Position numbers and translations under genes: made by a program. 64,000 nt of DNA from Streptomyces rimosus subsp. rimosus. Its GTDB lineage: Bacteria > Actinomycetota > Actinomycetes > Streptomycetales > Streptomycetaceae. Below, in pieces: positions 9,093-17,921 of this stretch (position 1 is the first letter of the stretch; each line of letters begins with the position of its first letter). The notes under the pieces are model-generated. The model was not told where the DNA came from. It saw only the letters and a list, made by a program, of their open reading frames with translations, and searched no databases. The stretch covers positions 1-64,000 of the forward strand of contig NZ_JOCQ01000031.1 of the NCBI RefSeq assembly GCF_000720725.1, in the 5' to 3' direction.

Positions 9093-9232
9093 CTCCGTTA
9101 CCTCCGTGATCGGTCCGGCACGGCGCCCGCGCCCGTCCTGCCGGATCCTGCTCCGGCGGCCTTGAACGTTCCTAGACCGGCGACTGGGCCGCGGGGCAGT
9201 GGCCACGGCGGCGCCCTTCCGGCCCGGCCGTC

Positions 9233-10207
9233 TCAGCCCGCGGCCGGGGCGCGCAGCAGATCGCCGAGGCTCTGGTCGAGACCGCGGCGCGGGCGCCAGG
9301 AGAGCTCCCGGCCGGCCGCTCCCACGTCGAGCAGGTACGCCCCCGTGTCGCCGCGCGGCGCCTCGCCGTCCCCCTCCTCGACGAGCTCCACCGGCAGCCC
9401 GGACAGCTCGATCATCCGCCGTACGAGACCGCGTACGGCGACGGTCTCGCCGCGCCCGATGTTGAACACCCGGCCCGGCCGGTCCCGTACCGCGGCGTCG
9501 CACGTCGCGGCCCTCAGCACGGCCTCGGCGACGTCGCGGACGTCGACGTAGTCGCGGTGCGCGACGAGCGGGGTCAGGCGCAGCGCAGGGGCCCGGCCCG
9601 TTGCCGCCGAGGCCGCGCGGGCAGCGGTGAGGTGCCCGGCGACCATGCCGGGCAGGCTGGCGGGCGGGGCGCCGGGGCCGACCATGTTGGCGACGCGCAG
9701 GACGACCGCGGTGAGTGCGCCGGCGCCGGCCGCGTCGAGCAGCGCCCGGGTTCCTTGCAGCTTGGTGTGGCCGTAGTGGCCACCCGTGGCGGGTGGCCGG
9801 TCCTCGGTGAGGCGCGTGCCGTCGGGTACGGACCCGTACTCGTAGACGGAACCCAGCTGGACCAGGCGGGGCCTGCGCCTTGCCGGGAGCAGCGCGACGG
9901 CGTCGGCCAGCTTCGCGGGCAGTGCGGCATTCAGCAACGACAGCTGGTCGCCCGCCGTGTTCCACACCGCGCCCGCCGCGTTGACGACAACGGTCGGCCG
10001 GGTGTCGCGCAGGAGGGCGGCGAGCGACGCCACGGACACTCCGCAGAGGTCCAGCCGGCGGGCGCCGGGAGCCCGTTCACTGCGAGCGACCCCGATCACC
10101 GGTGTGCCCGCCGCCTCGAACGTCTCGCGAATATGGCGCCCGGCGAACCCCGTACTGCCGAGCACCACCGCCCGTGCCGCTTGCGCTGCCGATCGGTCGG
10201 CGGTCAC
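9233..10207 (-). CDS. NDP-hexose 4-ketoreductase (extended SDR)
   Basis: 324 residues from a GTG at 10207. It has an N-terminal GSTGFAGRHI nucleotide loop, SVYEYG, a YGHTK catalytic pair and FNIGRGETVAVRGLV near the C-terminus. These match NAD-dependent epimerase/dehydratase proteins of the UrdR/LanR group, which reduce the 4-keto group as the last step before glycosyl transfer. It lies upstream of the 3-dehydrase gene on the same strand, 140 bp away. A strong hairpin just upstream (10238-10283) separates it from the membrane-protein gene, so it may have its own promoter. The stereochemical outcome is unknown. Confidence 0.8.
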   Translation of the reverse strand: MTADRSAAQAARAVVLGSTGFAGRHIRETFEAAGTPVIGVARSERAPGARRLDLCGVSVASLAALLRDTRPTVVVNAAGAVWNTAGDQLSLLNAALPAKLADAVALLPARRRPRLVQLGSVYEYGSVPDGTRLTEDRPPATGGHYGHTKLQGTRALLDAAGAGALTAVVLRVANMVGPGAPPASLPGMVAGHLTAARAASAATGRAPALRLTPLVAHRDYVDVRDVAEAVLRAATCDAAVRDRPGRVFNIGRGETVAVRGLVRRMIELSGLPVELVEEGDGEAPRGDTGAYLLDVGAAGRELSWRPRRGLDQSLGDLLRAPAAG

Positions 10208-10237
10208 GTCTCCCCCTCTTGATGCGGTCGGAACAGA

Positions 10238-10283
10238 AGCGCCGACCGGCCCGCCACGTCGGTCGTGGCGGCCTGTCGGCGCT
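10238..10283 (-). terminator. strong stem-loop, probable terminator
   Basis: An 18-bp near-continuous stem (agcgccgac... pairing with ...gtcggcgct, two mismatches) with a 5-nt tcggt loop. It lies 3' of the VC0807-type gene and 30 bp before the 4-ketoreductase start. It has no U-tract, as is usual for Streptomyces terminators. Confidence 0.6.
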
Positions 10284-10360
10284 CCGTATGCCTGCCCCGG
10301 GTGTCCTGCCTGCCCCGGGGCGTATGGATGTGGTTCCGCTGTCGGCGGTCCGCGGCCCGG

Positions 10361-11089
10361 TCAGGCCGCCTCGGTGCCGGTCCGCTGCGGCGGCGCCGGG
10401 TGGGAGCGCCGGGCCGCCTCGTCCTCCAGCAGTTTCTCCGCCTTGTCGTTGACCTTGCCGCCGACGATGGCCAGCACCGCGATGGCGCCGAGCAGGATGA
10501 CGTTGGACATCCACACCATGGTGTCCACCGGCAGGGTGTAGGCGCCCACCACACGCAGCACGCAGTCGCCGAGGAGCCCGATCCCCCACACCAGGGTCAC
10601 CTTGGAGATGCCGCTGCGGAACTGCGGCGAGGTGTCCCGGAGGTGCTGCCAGGCGGCGTCCTTGACGGGGTCGCCCTTGGTCATGAACGGGCGCATCGCG
10701 CTCGCCATCAGCGGCTGCGGGGTGAACGCGGAGACCAGGAGGGACAGCCCGACGAGGCCGGTGCCCAGCGACTCCTTGGCCAGCATCAGCCGCGCGTCGC
10801 CGGTGATCGCGCTGATCCCGGCGCCGACCAGGGTCACCACCAGCATCAGGATCGCGAGGCCGTTGATCCGGCGCTCGGTGACCAGGCCGAACAGGGTGCG
10901 CACCGCGGGTACGAGGCCGCTGATGACCAGGGATTTCACGGTGCTCAGATGCACGAGGTCGCTCAGGACGTAGAACAGCGCCAGCGGAACGGCGACATCG
11001 ATGATCAGAGGGCGGAGGGCGGCACCGAGCCCGCTATTCGGCGTCGGCGCTTGCGGCGTCCGGCCGCCGGCGGTCGCGGCTTTCCTCAT
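10361..11089 (-). CDS. VC0807-type integral membrane protein
   Basis: 242 residues from the ATG at 11089, chosen because AAGGAG lies 6 nt upstream; an ATG at 11107 would place that ribosome site inside the gene. Residues ~25-205 hold about five or six hydrophobic segments (e.g. LIIDVAVPLALFYVLSDLV, GLAILMLVVTLVGAGISAI). The conserved stretch around PFMTKGDPVKDAAWQHL resembles the VC0807 family, whose function is unknown. The C-terminal tail is charged and soluble. It is flanked by sugar genes and closed off by a terminator-like hairpin. A role in export, immunity or membrane anchoring is conceivable but unsupported. Confidence 0.65.
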   Translation of the reverse strand: MRKAATAGGRTPQAPTPNSGLGAALRPLIIDVAVPLALFYVLSDLVHLSTVKSLVISGLVPAVRTLFGLVTERRINGLAILMLVVTLVGAGISAITGDARLMLAKESLGTGLVGLSLLVSAFTPQPLMASAMRPFMTKGDPVKDAAWQHLRDTSPQFRSGISKVTLVWGIGLLGDCVLRVVGAYTLPVDTMVWMSNVILLGAIAVLAIVGGKVNDKAEKLLEDEAARRSHPAPPQRTGTEAA

Positions 11090-11168
11090 GGGGGTCTCCT
11101 TGTTCACATCGCCTGGGGTCGCAGGGGCACGATGGCAGCCCTGGCTTGAGCGGGGGTTGAGCGGTGGT

Positions 11169-11942
11169 TCAGGACGGGGCGGCGGCCGTTCCGGCGCTGC
11201 GGGGCGGGCCGAGGGGGAAGGCGTCGAGCGCCTTCAGGGGGTAGGCGTCGGTGCCGAAGCCGAGACCGGCCGCCTCGGGTACGAGGCGCAGCAGTTTGGC
11301 CGTGGAGACGCAGTGCCGGGCGCCGGCCGACCGGTACTCGCGCCGGGCCCGGGTGCCGAGCCGGTGCTCCAGCCAGTCCACGATGCGCTCGACGGGAACC
11401 GCGCTGCCGGAGGCCACGTTGACCGTCTCGCCGCGCAGCCGGAGGGCGAGCAGCCGGTCGATGACGGTCAGCGCGTCGTCCACCGCGATCAGGTCACGGC
11501 TGGCGCCGCGGTGGATCTGCACGGCGCCCTCGCGCACCTGGCGTGCCAGCACCGGCAGCAGCTGGTGCGGTGGCTGGCCGCGTCCGACCAGGTGGGCGAG
11601 GCGGAGTACGAGGAAGTCCGCGCCGGAGTCGGCGAGCTGCCGCTCCATCGCCAGCTTGTGCCTGCCGTACGGCGTGCAGGGCTCGACCGCCATGTCCTCC
11701 GCGGCGCGCCCCGCCACCCGCCCGTACATGCCCGTGGAGGCGGTGGAGAAGAACAGCAGGCGCCGGCCGGTCGCCGCGCAGCGGTCGGACCACTCGCGCA
11801 GCAGGTCCGACTCGCGCCGGAAGTCGGCGGCCGAGGTGCCGCTCGCCCACGAGACGCCGGCGGCCAGGACGACGGTGTCCGGATGCCGGTCGGCCAGTGG
11901 TCCGAGGCTCCGGGCGAGAAACCCGCTTCCCACGATGTGCAT
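11169..11942 (-). CDS. NAD-dependent epimerase/dehydratase-like protein
   Basis: 257 residues from an ATG at 11942. The N-terminus is short (MHIVGSGFLARSLGPL), so the Rossmann loop is abbreviated relative to full extended SDRs (~320 residues). It keeps FFSTASTGMYG and the catalytic-type YGRHK. It ends with a substrate-domain segment (GETVNVASGSAVPVERIVDWL) typical of sugar epimerases and 4-ketoreductases. It may be a second 4-ketoreductase for another sugar, or another sugar-modifying SDR. It sits between the membrane protein and the aromatic hydroxylase on the same strand. Confidence 0.7.
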   Translation of the reverse strand: MHIVGSGFLARSLGPLADRHPDTVVLAAGVSWASGTSAADFRRESDLLREWSDRCAATGRRLLFFSTASTGMYGRVAGRAAEDMAVEPCTPYGRHKLAMERQLADSGADFLVLRLAHLVGRGQPPHQLLPVLARQVREGAVQIHRGASRDLIAVDDALTVIDRLLALRLRGETVNVASGSAVPVERIVDWLEHRLGTRARREYRSAGARHCVSTAKLLRLVPEAAGLGFGTDAYPLKALDAFPLGPPRSAGTAAAPS

Positions 11943-12017
11943 GCTGAGTCCTGTCTCGGAGGGAGGGGGACGGGTGGGGGAGGGACGGGCGACGGGCGCG
12001 CAGGTGCCGTCCGGGCC

Positions 12018-13763
12018 TCAGGCCGCGGCGGTGCCGGGCGCGGACGCCGGACCGTACGCCGCCGTGTCGCCGGCCGTGGAGACGGGCGTGGAGGCGGGCG
12101 TGGAGGCGGGCGTGGCCGGAGCGGGACCGGGCCGGATGCCGAGCGAGTCGAGGGCCGGTCGGGGAGGCTGCGCAGCGAGGTCGGCGCCGGACGCGGCGAC
12201 GTAGCCGTCCGGACGTACCAGCAGCCAACTGCCGGGCGCGGCCCGCAGATCCGCGCGGAGACGGCCTTCCGGGTCGGCGAGCGGCCGGAGGCCGGGCGGG
12301 CCGTCGGAGTCCGGGCCGGGTACGACCACGCGGACCCGCACGGTGCCCGCGTACTCCTCGGCGAGCCGGCTCAGCGCGTGGTGGTCCGTCTCGCGGGCGA
12401 AGGCGAGCAGTGTCCAGCCGCTTTCCCGCAGTTCGGCGAGGAGTTCGCGCCAGCCGGTGGAGCGCTCCGTGCCCGCGGCGGTGACCCGGGAGAGCCGCGA
12501 ACCGGGTGGCACGGTGCCTACGGCCGTGCCCTCCGCGCGCAGGGTGACCGGGCTGTCCTCGTAGCGCAGGTCCAGCGCGGACATGCCGCCCATGATCTTC
12601 CGCTCGATCCTGCCCTTGAGCGGCGGCAGACAGCGTACGAAGGTGAACAGTCCGCGCAGTGCCGCGGCGGCGTAGCGGTTCTTCAGCTGCACCAGCACCG
12701 TGGCGAACTTCGTGGAGGCGAGCAGGCTCGCGCCGACCGGGACGCGCTCGGCGCTGTAGGAATCGAGCAGCGCCTCACCGGCCTGGCCGCGGATGACGGC
12801 GGCGAGCTTCCAGGCGAGGTTGTAGGCGTCCTGGACACCGGTGTTCATCCCCTGGCCGGAGGCGGGGCTGTGGACGTGCGCCGCATCACCGGCGACGAAG
12901 CAGCGGCCCGCCCGCATCTCGGGGATCATGCGTTGCTGGATGGTGAAGACCGAGACCCAGGTGGGGGCCTCGACGGTGACCGCGGTCCCGGTACCGGCCC
13001 GGATCTTGCGGGCGAAGCGCCTGGCGATCGCCTCGTCGTCACCGTGGTACGTCGCGTCGCGGGTGTCGAGCAGCCGCCACTTGCCGGGCTCGGGGAACGG
13101 CACCAGCATCACGGTCCCCTCCGGCGTGCGCATCCAGTGGATGCTGTCGCGCGGCAGGTCGCAGTGGACGACGGCGTCCGCGATCAGCCAGGTCTCGCTG
13201 CTGTCGCCCCGCAACGGCAGCCCGAGCCGCTTGCGCACGGTGCTGTGGCCGCCGTCGGTGCCGACCAGCCAGCCGGCCCGTACCGTCTCCGTGGTGCCGT
13301 CGGCGTGCGCGAGCAGCGCGGTGACGCCGTCGCCGGTGTCCTCGAACTCCGTGAGCCGGGTGCGCCATTCGACCTCGACACCGCGCCGGGCGGCGGCGGT
13401 GCGCAGCACCTCCTCGGTGACGACCTGGTCGACCATGAGCGTGAAGGGGTGGCGGGTGGGCAGCCGGCTGTAGTCGGTGTCGAACCGGATGAGCCTGCGG
13501 CCGTTCTGGTGCAGCGTGAAGTGCTCGACGCGTTGCCCGCGCGGCAGCAGGTCGTCGAGGACGCCCATCTGCTCGTACGTCTCCAGCGAGCGCGCGTGCG
13601 TGGCGAGGGCGCGGCTGGTGGTGGCCGGGCCGTCGGCGGCGTCGACCAGCCGTACCCGCACGCCGTGCCGGGCCAGTTCGTGGGCGGCGGTCAGGCCGAC
13701 GGGGCCGGCGCCGACCACCAGCACGTCGGGGGCGTTCTGCGGCGCCGGGCGCTCGGCGGTCAT
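12018..13763 (-). CDS. FAD-dependent aromatic polyketide hydroxylase
   Basis: 581 residues from the ATG at 13763, which overlaps the rmlB stop (ATGA). It has the full architecture of class A flavoprotein hydroxylases of the PgaE/RdmE/MtmOIV group. VLVVGAGPVGLTAAHEL binds FAD, GTDGGHSTVRKRLG is the DG motif, GRCFVAGDAAHVHSP is the GD motif, and the C-terminal thioredoxin-like domain ends in WLLVRPDGYVAA. These enzymes hydroxylate, epoxidise or Baeyer-Villiger-oxidise polycyclic polyketides with NADPH. The last ~40 residues are a low-complexity Ala/Pro/Thr tail with short repeats (TPASTPASTPVST), probably disordered. The regiospecificity is not predictable. Confidence 0.9.
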   Translation of the reverse strand: MTAERPAPQNAPDVLVVGAGPVGLTAAHELARHGVRVRLVDAADGPATTSRALATHARSLETYEQMGVLDDLLPRGQRVEHFTLHQNGRRLIRFDTDYSRLPTRHPFTLMVDQVVTEEVLRTAAARRGVEVEWRTRLTEFEDTGDGVTALLAHADGTTETVRAGWLVGTDGGHSTVRKRLGLPLRGDSSETWLIADAVVHCDLPRDSIHWMRTPEGTVMLVPFPEPGKWRLLDTRDATYHGDDEAIARRFARKIRAGTGTAVTVEAPTWVSVFTIQQRMIPEMRAGRCFVAGDAAHVHSPASGQGMNTGVQDAYNLAWKLAAVIRGQAGEALLDSYSAERVPVGASLLASTKFATVLVQLKNRYAAAALRGLFTFVRCLPPLKGRIERKIMGGMSALDLRYEDSPVTLRAEGTAVGTVPPGSRLSRVTAAGTERSTGWRELLAELRESGWTLLAFARETDHHALSRLAEEYAGTVRVRVVVPGPDSDGPPGLRPLADPEGRLRADLRAAPGSWLLVRPDGYVAASGADLAAQPPRPALDSLGIRPGPAPATPASTPASTPVSTAGDTAAYGPASAPGTAAA

Positions 13764-14746
13764 CCCTGCTCCTTCCCGGTCCGGCTCTTGACGGGCTTCC
13801 ACCAGCCGGGGTTGTCCCGGTACCAGGCGACGGTGTCGGCGAGGCCCCGCTCGAACGGGATCAGCGGCCGGTAGCCGAGCTCGTCGCGGATCTTCGACTC
13901 GTCGAGCGAGTAGCGCAGGTCGTGGCCCTTGCGGTCGGCGACGCGGCGCACGCTGCGCCAGTCGGCGCCGGTCAGCTCCAGCAGCTTCCCGGTGATCGCG
14001 CTGTTCGTCTGCTCGTTGCCGCCGCCGACGTTGTAGACCTCACCGGCCCGGCCCTTGGCCAGCACGAGCTGGATGGCGCGGCAGTGGTCGTCGACGTGCA
14101 GCCATTCGCGGATGTTGTCGCCCGCGCCGTAGAGGGGGACCTCCAGCCCCTCCAGCAGGTTGGTCACGAAGAGCGGGATCAGCTTCTCCGGGTGCTGGTA
14201 CGGGCCGTAGTTGTTGGAGCAGCGGGTGATCGACACGTCCAGGCCGTGGGTGCGCCAGTAGGCGCGGGCGATCAGGTCGGATGCGGCCTTGGAGGCCGCG
14301 TACGGGGAGTTGGGCAGCAGCGGCCACTCCTCCGTCCACGAGCCCTCCGCGATGGAGCCGTAGACCTCGTCGGTGGAGACGTGCACGACGCGCTGCACGC
14401 CGGTGCGCAGGCACGCGTCGAGGAGAGTCTGGGTGCCGCCGACGTTGGTGCGGACGAACTCGGCCGCGGATTCCACGGACCGGTCGACGTGCGACTCCGC
14501 GGCGAAGTGGACGACCGCGTCGTGGCCGGGCAGTAGCTCGTTCAGCAGTCCGGCGTCGCAGATGTCGCCCTGGACGAACTCCAGCCGCGGGTGCGCGGCC
14601 GGGAGGTTGTCGCGGTTGCCCGCGTAGGTCAGCTTGTCCACGACGGTGACGTGCGCGCCCTCGTAACCGGGATGGCCGTCGGCGAGCAGCGTACGGACGT
14701 AGTGGGAGCCGATGAATCCGGCGGCGCCGGTGACCAGGAGCCTCAT
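13760..14746 (-). CDS. rmlB: NDP-glucose 4,6-dehydratase
   Basis: 328 residues from an ATG at 14746. All RmlB marks are present: GAAGFIGSHYVRTLL at the N-terminus, VHVSTDEVYGSI with the catalytic Thr-Asp-Glu, YAASKAASD with the YxxxK pair, and NNYGPYQHPEKLIPLF. It converts NDP-glucose to NDP-4-keto-6-deoxyglucose, the branch point for all deoxysugars in this cluster. It overlaps rmlA by 4 nt, giving translational coupling of the first two pathway steps. Confidence 0.96.
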   Translation of the reverse strand: MRLLVTGAAGFIGSHYVRTLLADGHPGYEGAHVTVVDKLTYAGNRDNLPAAHPRLEFVQGDICDAGLLNELLPGHDAVVHFAAESHVDRSVESAAEFVRTNVGGTQTLLDACLRTGVQRVVHVSTDEVYGSIAEGSWTEEWPLLPNSPYAASKAASDLIARAYWRTHGLDVSITRCSNNYGPYQHPEKLIPLFVTNLLEGLEVPLYGAGDNIREWLHVDDHCRAIQLVLAKGRAGEVYNVGGGNEQTNSAITGKLLELTGADWRSVRRVADRKGHDLRYSLDESKIRDELGYRPLIPFERGLADTVAWYRDNPGWWKPVKSRTGKEQG

Positions 14747-15810
14747 GCCGCGACCTCGATCTCGGTGTGGTCACCGACGACGAGCCGGTGCTTGCGGATG
14801 CCGTTGTCGCCGCTGCTGACGGCGGCGGAGCGCCCGATGACGGAGCCGTGCACGGCGTGCACGCCGGAGACGGAGGCGCCGTCCAGGGCGATGGAGTAGT
14901 CGATGTGGGTGCCGCGCAGCCGTACGTCCCGGCCGATCGCGGTGTGCGGGCCGATCCGGCTGTCCGCGACGAGGCTGTCGGCGCCGACGATCGCCGGGCC
15001 CTCGATGAACGACCGCACGATGCGCGCCCCCGGGGCCACGACGACCGGGCCGATCAGCACGGACTCCTCGTCCACCGTGCCCTCGACGGAGCGGACCAGG
15101 TGGTCGAGGAGCTCGCGGTTGCACTCCAGGACGTCCTCGACCCTGCCGGTGTCCTTCCAGTAGCCGGTGTACTCCTCGGCGCGCACGTCGGCGCCCCGGG
15201 CGACCAGCCACTGCACGGCGTCGGTGATCTCCAGCTCGCCGCGCCCGCTGGGCCCGATGGCGTCGGTGGCCTCGTGGATGGCGGGGGTGAAGAAGTACAC
15301 GCCGATCAGCGCCAGATCGGTCCTGGGCTCCTCCGGCTTCTCGACCAGCCGTTCCACCCGGCCTTCCGGGCCGACCTCGGCCACCCCGAAGGCGCGCGGG
15401 TCGGCGACCCGCTGCACCACCACCTGTGCGGCCGGCCGCACCCGGCGGAACCGTTCGGCGGCCTCGGCGACGCCCTGCGGCAGCATGTTGTCGCCGAGGT
15501 ACATCACGAAGTCGTCGTCGCCGAGGAAGTCCCGGGCGACCTGCACGCAGTGCGCGAGCCCGCGCGGCGCGTCCTGCCGCAGGTAGGTGAGGTGCAGACC
15601 GAGGTCCGCACCGTCGCCGAGCACCGCCCGGATCTCCGGCTCGCGCTCGCCGACGATGATGCCGACCTCGGTCACGCCGATGGCGCGGATGTTGTCCAGC
15701 ACGTGCTCCAGCACGGGCTTGTTGGCGATCGGGATGAGCTGCTTGGGCATCGAATAGCTGAAAGGACGCAGGCGGGTACCCGTCCCGCCGGACAGCACCA
15801 GAGCCTTCAT
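14743..15810 (-). CDS. rmlA: glucose-1-phosphate nucleotidylyltransferase (StrD/UrdG type)
   Basis: 355 residues from an ATG at 15810. The N-terminus has GGTGTRLRPFSYSMPKQLIP, the nucleotide-binding and catalytic loop. The C-terminal ~100 residues contain hexapeptide-like repeats (left-handed beta helix), as in the long StrD/UrdG/LanH form typical of actinomycete antibiotic clusters, rather than the ~290-residue housekeeping RmlA. It makes dTDP-glucose from glucose-1-phosphate and dTTP. It is the first gene of the minus-strand rmlA-rmlB-hydroxylase run. Confidence 0.95.
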   Translation of the reverse strand: MKALVLSGGTGTRLRPFSYSMPKQLIPIANKPVLEHVLDNIRAIGVTEVGIIVGEREPEIRAVLGDGADLGLHLTYLRQDAPRGLAHCVQVARDFLGDDDFVMYLGDNMLPQGVAEAAERFRRVRPAAQVVVQRVADPRAFGVAEVGPEGRVERLVEKPEEPRTDLALIGVYFFTPAIHEATDAIGPSGRGELEITDAVQWLVARGADVRAEEYTGYWKDTGRVEDVLECNRELLDHLVRSVEGTVDEESVLIGPVVVAPGARIVRSFIEGPAIVGADSLVADSRIGPHTAIGRDVRLRGTHIDYSIALDGASVSGVHAVHGSVIGRSAAVSSGDNGIRKHRLVVGDHTEIEVAA

Positions 15811-15860
15811 CGGGGGCTCCTCTCCTCACCGTGGATCTCTGTGGATCTGTCTGTGTCTAG

Positions 15861-15924
15861 GGGACGTACGGGGTGTGTGGGGTGTGTGGGGTGTGTGGGG
15901 TGTGCGGGGTGTGGGGGACGTACG
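15861..15924. repeat. 9-bp minisatellite between 10-bp direct repeats
   Basis: Five head-to-tail units of GGGGTGTG(T/C/G) run from 15870 to 15914. They are bracketed by the direct repeat GGGACGTACG at 15861-15870 and 15915-15924. It lies in the 206-bp gap between the rmlA start and the FMN reductase stop, so it may overlap the rmlA promoter. No coding sequence is present in the gap. Confidence 0.8.
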
Positions 15925-16016
15925 AGATTGTGCGCGGTGCCCGCGGCGCGCGGCTGGGGCGACGATGGGCGGTGCCGGTCGAGGACCCCTCGATTCCGGC
16001 TGCCCGCCGGAAACCG

Positions 16017-16589
16017 TCACGCCGCCTCCCGTACGGGGACGGAACGGGCGGCCGGGGCCAGCGCGGCGAGCAGCTTCTCGAAGCGGTCCGCGGCCTCGGC
16101 CAGCCGCGCGGACACCGCCGGGTCCACCTCGCGCCGGCCGTCCGGCCCGCGCCGCGCTTCGTTGCTCGGTACGAAGACCGCGCCGGTGATGGCGGCCGGC
16201 CGCATCGAGGCCAGCACGGGCCGCAGGCCGTAGTCGATGGCGAGGGTGTGGGCGGGCGAGCCGCCCGAGGCGAGCGGGAGGACGACCTTGCCCTCCAGCG
16301 CGTACTGCGGGAGCAGGTCGAGAAACGCCTTGAGCAGGCCGGAGTAGGCGGCCTTGTAGACGGGGGTGGCCAGCACGACCGCGTCGGCGGCGGCCAGCCG
16401 GGCCACCGCGTCGGCGATCGCGGGATGGCCGGTGTCGGCGCCGAGCAACGCTTCGGCCGGCAGGTCCCGTACGGCCAGGGTGTCCACGCGGTGGCCCGCC
16501 GCGCGCAGCCGCCGGGCGGTGAGGGCGAGCACTTCCTGCGTGAAGGAGGCCGGGGAAGGGCTGCCGGAGACAGCCATGATGGTCGGCAT
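16017..16589 (-). CDS. NADPH-dependent FMN reductase (SsuE family)
   Basis: 190 residues from an ATG at 16589. It is a flavodoxin-like fold with MAVSGSPSPASFTQEV at the phosphate-binding loop and ATPVYKAAYSGLLKAFLD, the SsuE-family signature. Such proteins supply reduced FMN to partner monooxygenases. The LLM-type monooxygenase gene lies 65 bp upstream on the same strand, so the two very likely form a two-component monooxygenase. Length is normal. Confidence 0.9.
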   Translation of the reverse strand: MPTIMAVSGSPSPASFTQEVLALTARRLRAAGHRVDTLAVRDLPAEALLGADTGHPAIADAVARLAAADAVVLATPVYKAAYSGLLKAFLDLLPQYALEGKVVLPLASGGSPAHTLAIDYGLRPVLASMRPAAITGAVFVPSNEARRGPDGRREVDPAVSARLAEAADRFEKLLAALAPAARSVPVREAA

Positions 16590-16654
16590 GGTGGGCCCTT
16601 CTGCGGTCGGCCGGCGCTGTCGGGGCCGCGCCCGCCGCTGGTCGGTCCGTGTGG

Positions 16655-17785
16655 TCAGACACCGGCGCCCGCGCCGTCGCGCGAAGCCGCGGCGAAACGC
16701 CCGCTGAGCGCGCCGACGTGCTCCAGGGAGGCGAGCACCTGGTCCGGGTCGCCGACGAAGTCGACGAGGCAGGCGATCTCGTCGGCGCCGGCGGCGCGGA
16801 CGCGCTCGGCGACCGCGGCGGCCTCGTCGACGGAGCCGATGAGGGAGTTGCCGGACAGATAGCGGTTGACGGCGAGGTCGGCGAGCTTGCGGCGGGCCCC
16901 CTGCGCGGCCAGCACGTCACGGCCCGGCTTGCCGCCGCTCATCCGCCCGCCCGCGCCGACCGCGCTCGCCTCCAGGTCGATGGCGGTGAGCAGGTAGTCG
17001 CGCAGCCAGGCGCCGCCGGTCGCGCGGGCCTGCCCGGCGTCCTCGGCGAGGTAGGTGTGCATCATCACGGTGATCTTCCCGGGGCCCGCCCAGCCGTGTT
17101 CGGCGCGCGCGGCGCGGTAGACCGAGACCTTCTCGGCGAGGGAGTCGGGATCCTGGTTCTCCAGGTGGGTGAGGACGTTGCAGCCGAGCCGGCCGGCCTC
17201 GCGGAAGGTGCCCTCGCTGCGCGAGGCGGTCACCCAGATCTCCAGCTCCGGCTGCACCGGCCGCGGGAAGATCTCCAGGGTGACGTCACCGCCGAGCGGG
17301 CCGGGCCCGGTCCAGGTGCCGTCGCGCCACGCCGCGCGGATCGCGGTGACGTCGGCGGTCATCCGCTCCCGCCGCCCCTCGTACCGGTCGGGGGCGAGCA
17401 CGAAGTCGTTGACGTTCCAGCCCGAGCCGACCGAGATCGCCGCCCGGCCGCCGGACAGGCCGTCGACCATGGCGAAGTCCTCGACGACGCGGGCGGTCGG
17501 GTGCAGCGGGGTGACCACGCTGCCGGCCCGGATCTGCACCCGCTCGGTGACCGCGGCGATGGCCGCCGAGGACACCGCGGGGTTGGGGAAGGCACCGCCG
17601 AAGCGGTGGAAGTGGCGCTCCGGGGTGGAGACGAAGGCGAGGCCGAGCGCGTCGGCGCGGCGCGCGCAGTCCAGCATCAGTCCGTACGTCTCCCGCACCC
17701 GGTCGCCCAGCGCGGCGAAGAAGAACACGCCGAAGTCGAGCCTTCCGCCCCCGCCGGGTCCGCCCCCGTCCTGAATTCGCAGCAT
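16655..17785 (-). CDS. LLM-class flavin-dependent monooxygenase
   Basis: 376 residues from an ATG at 17785 behind GGAGG. It is a luciferase-like TIM barrel: LDFGVFFFAALGD at the N-terminus, VSTPERHFHRFGG, RAGSVVTPLHPTARVVEDFA, and GRAAISVGSGWNVNDF. These match the natural-product subgroup of LLM oxygenases often found in NRPS and PKS clusters. It would use FMNH2 from the adjacent SsuE-like reductase to hydroxylate a carrier- or enzyme-bound intermediate. It is transcribed divergently from the KAS III-like/ligase/ACP operon across 198 bp, suggesting shared control and possibly a shared acyl substrate. The substrate is unknown. Confidence 0.88.
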   Translation of the reverse strand: MLRIQDGGGPGGGGRLDFGVFFFAALGDRVRETYGLMLDCARRADALGLAFVSTPERHFHRFGGAFPNPAVSSAAIAAVTERVQIRAGSVVTPLHPTARVVEDFAMVDGLSGGRAAISVGSGWNVNDFVLAPDRYEGRRERMTADVTAIRAAWRDGTWTGPGPLGGDVTLEIFPRPVQPELEIWVTASRSEGTFREAGRLGCNVLTHLENQDPDSLAEKVSVYRAARAEHGWAGPGKITVMMHTYLAEDAGQARATGGAWLRDYLLTAIDLEASAVGAGGRMSGGKPGRDVLAAQGARRKLADLAVNRYLSGNSLIGSVDEAAAVAERVRAAGADEIACLVDFVGDPDQVLASLEHVGALSGRFAAASRDGAGAGV

Positions 17786-17921
17786 TGGCCGCCTCCATGA
17801 GGCCGGCGGAGCACCGCCCGGCCTCGGTCGCGTCGTCAGTGGTGCCCGCACCCTGGTCCGGCGTGCTCGACAGACGCTGGAACGGGGATCGCGCCCCGGC
17901 GGCGCGGGCAGTTGTAGCTGC

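Noticed and set aside
6888..9551. 887-codon plus-strand frame opposite the sugar dehydratase genes
   Set aside because: The same shadow effect; the minus strand encodes recognisable SDR and E1-like enzymes.
11001..13874. 957-codon plus-strand frame opposite the membrane protein, epimerase and hydroxylase genes
   Set aside because: The minus-strand genes here have complete family motifs; the opposite frame is a codon-bias shadow.
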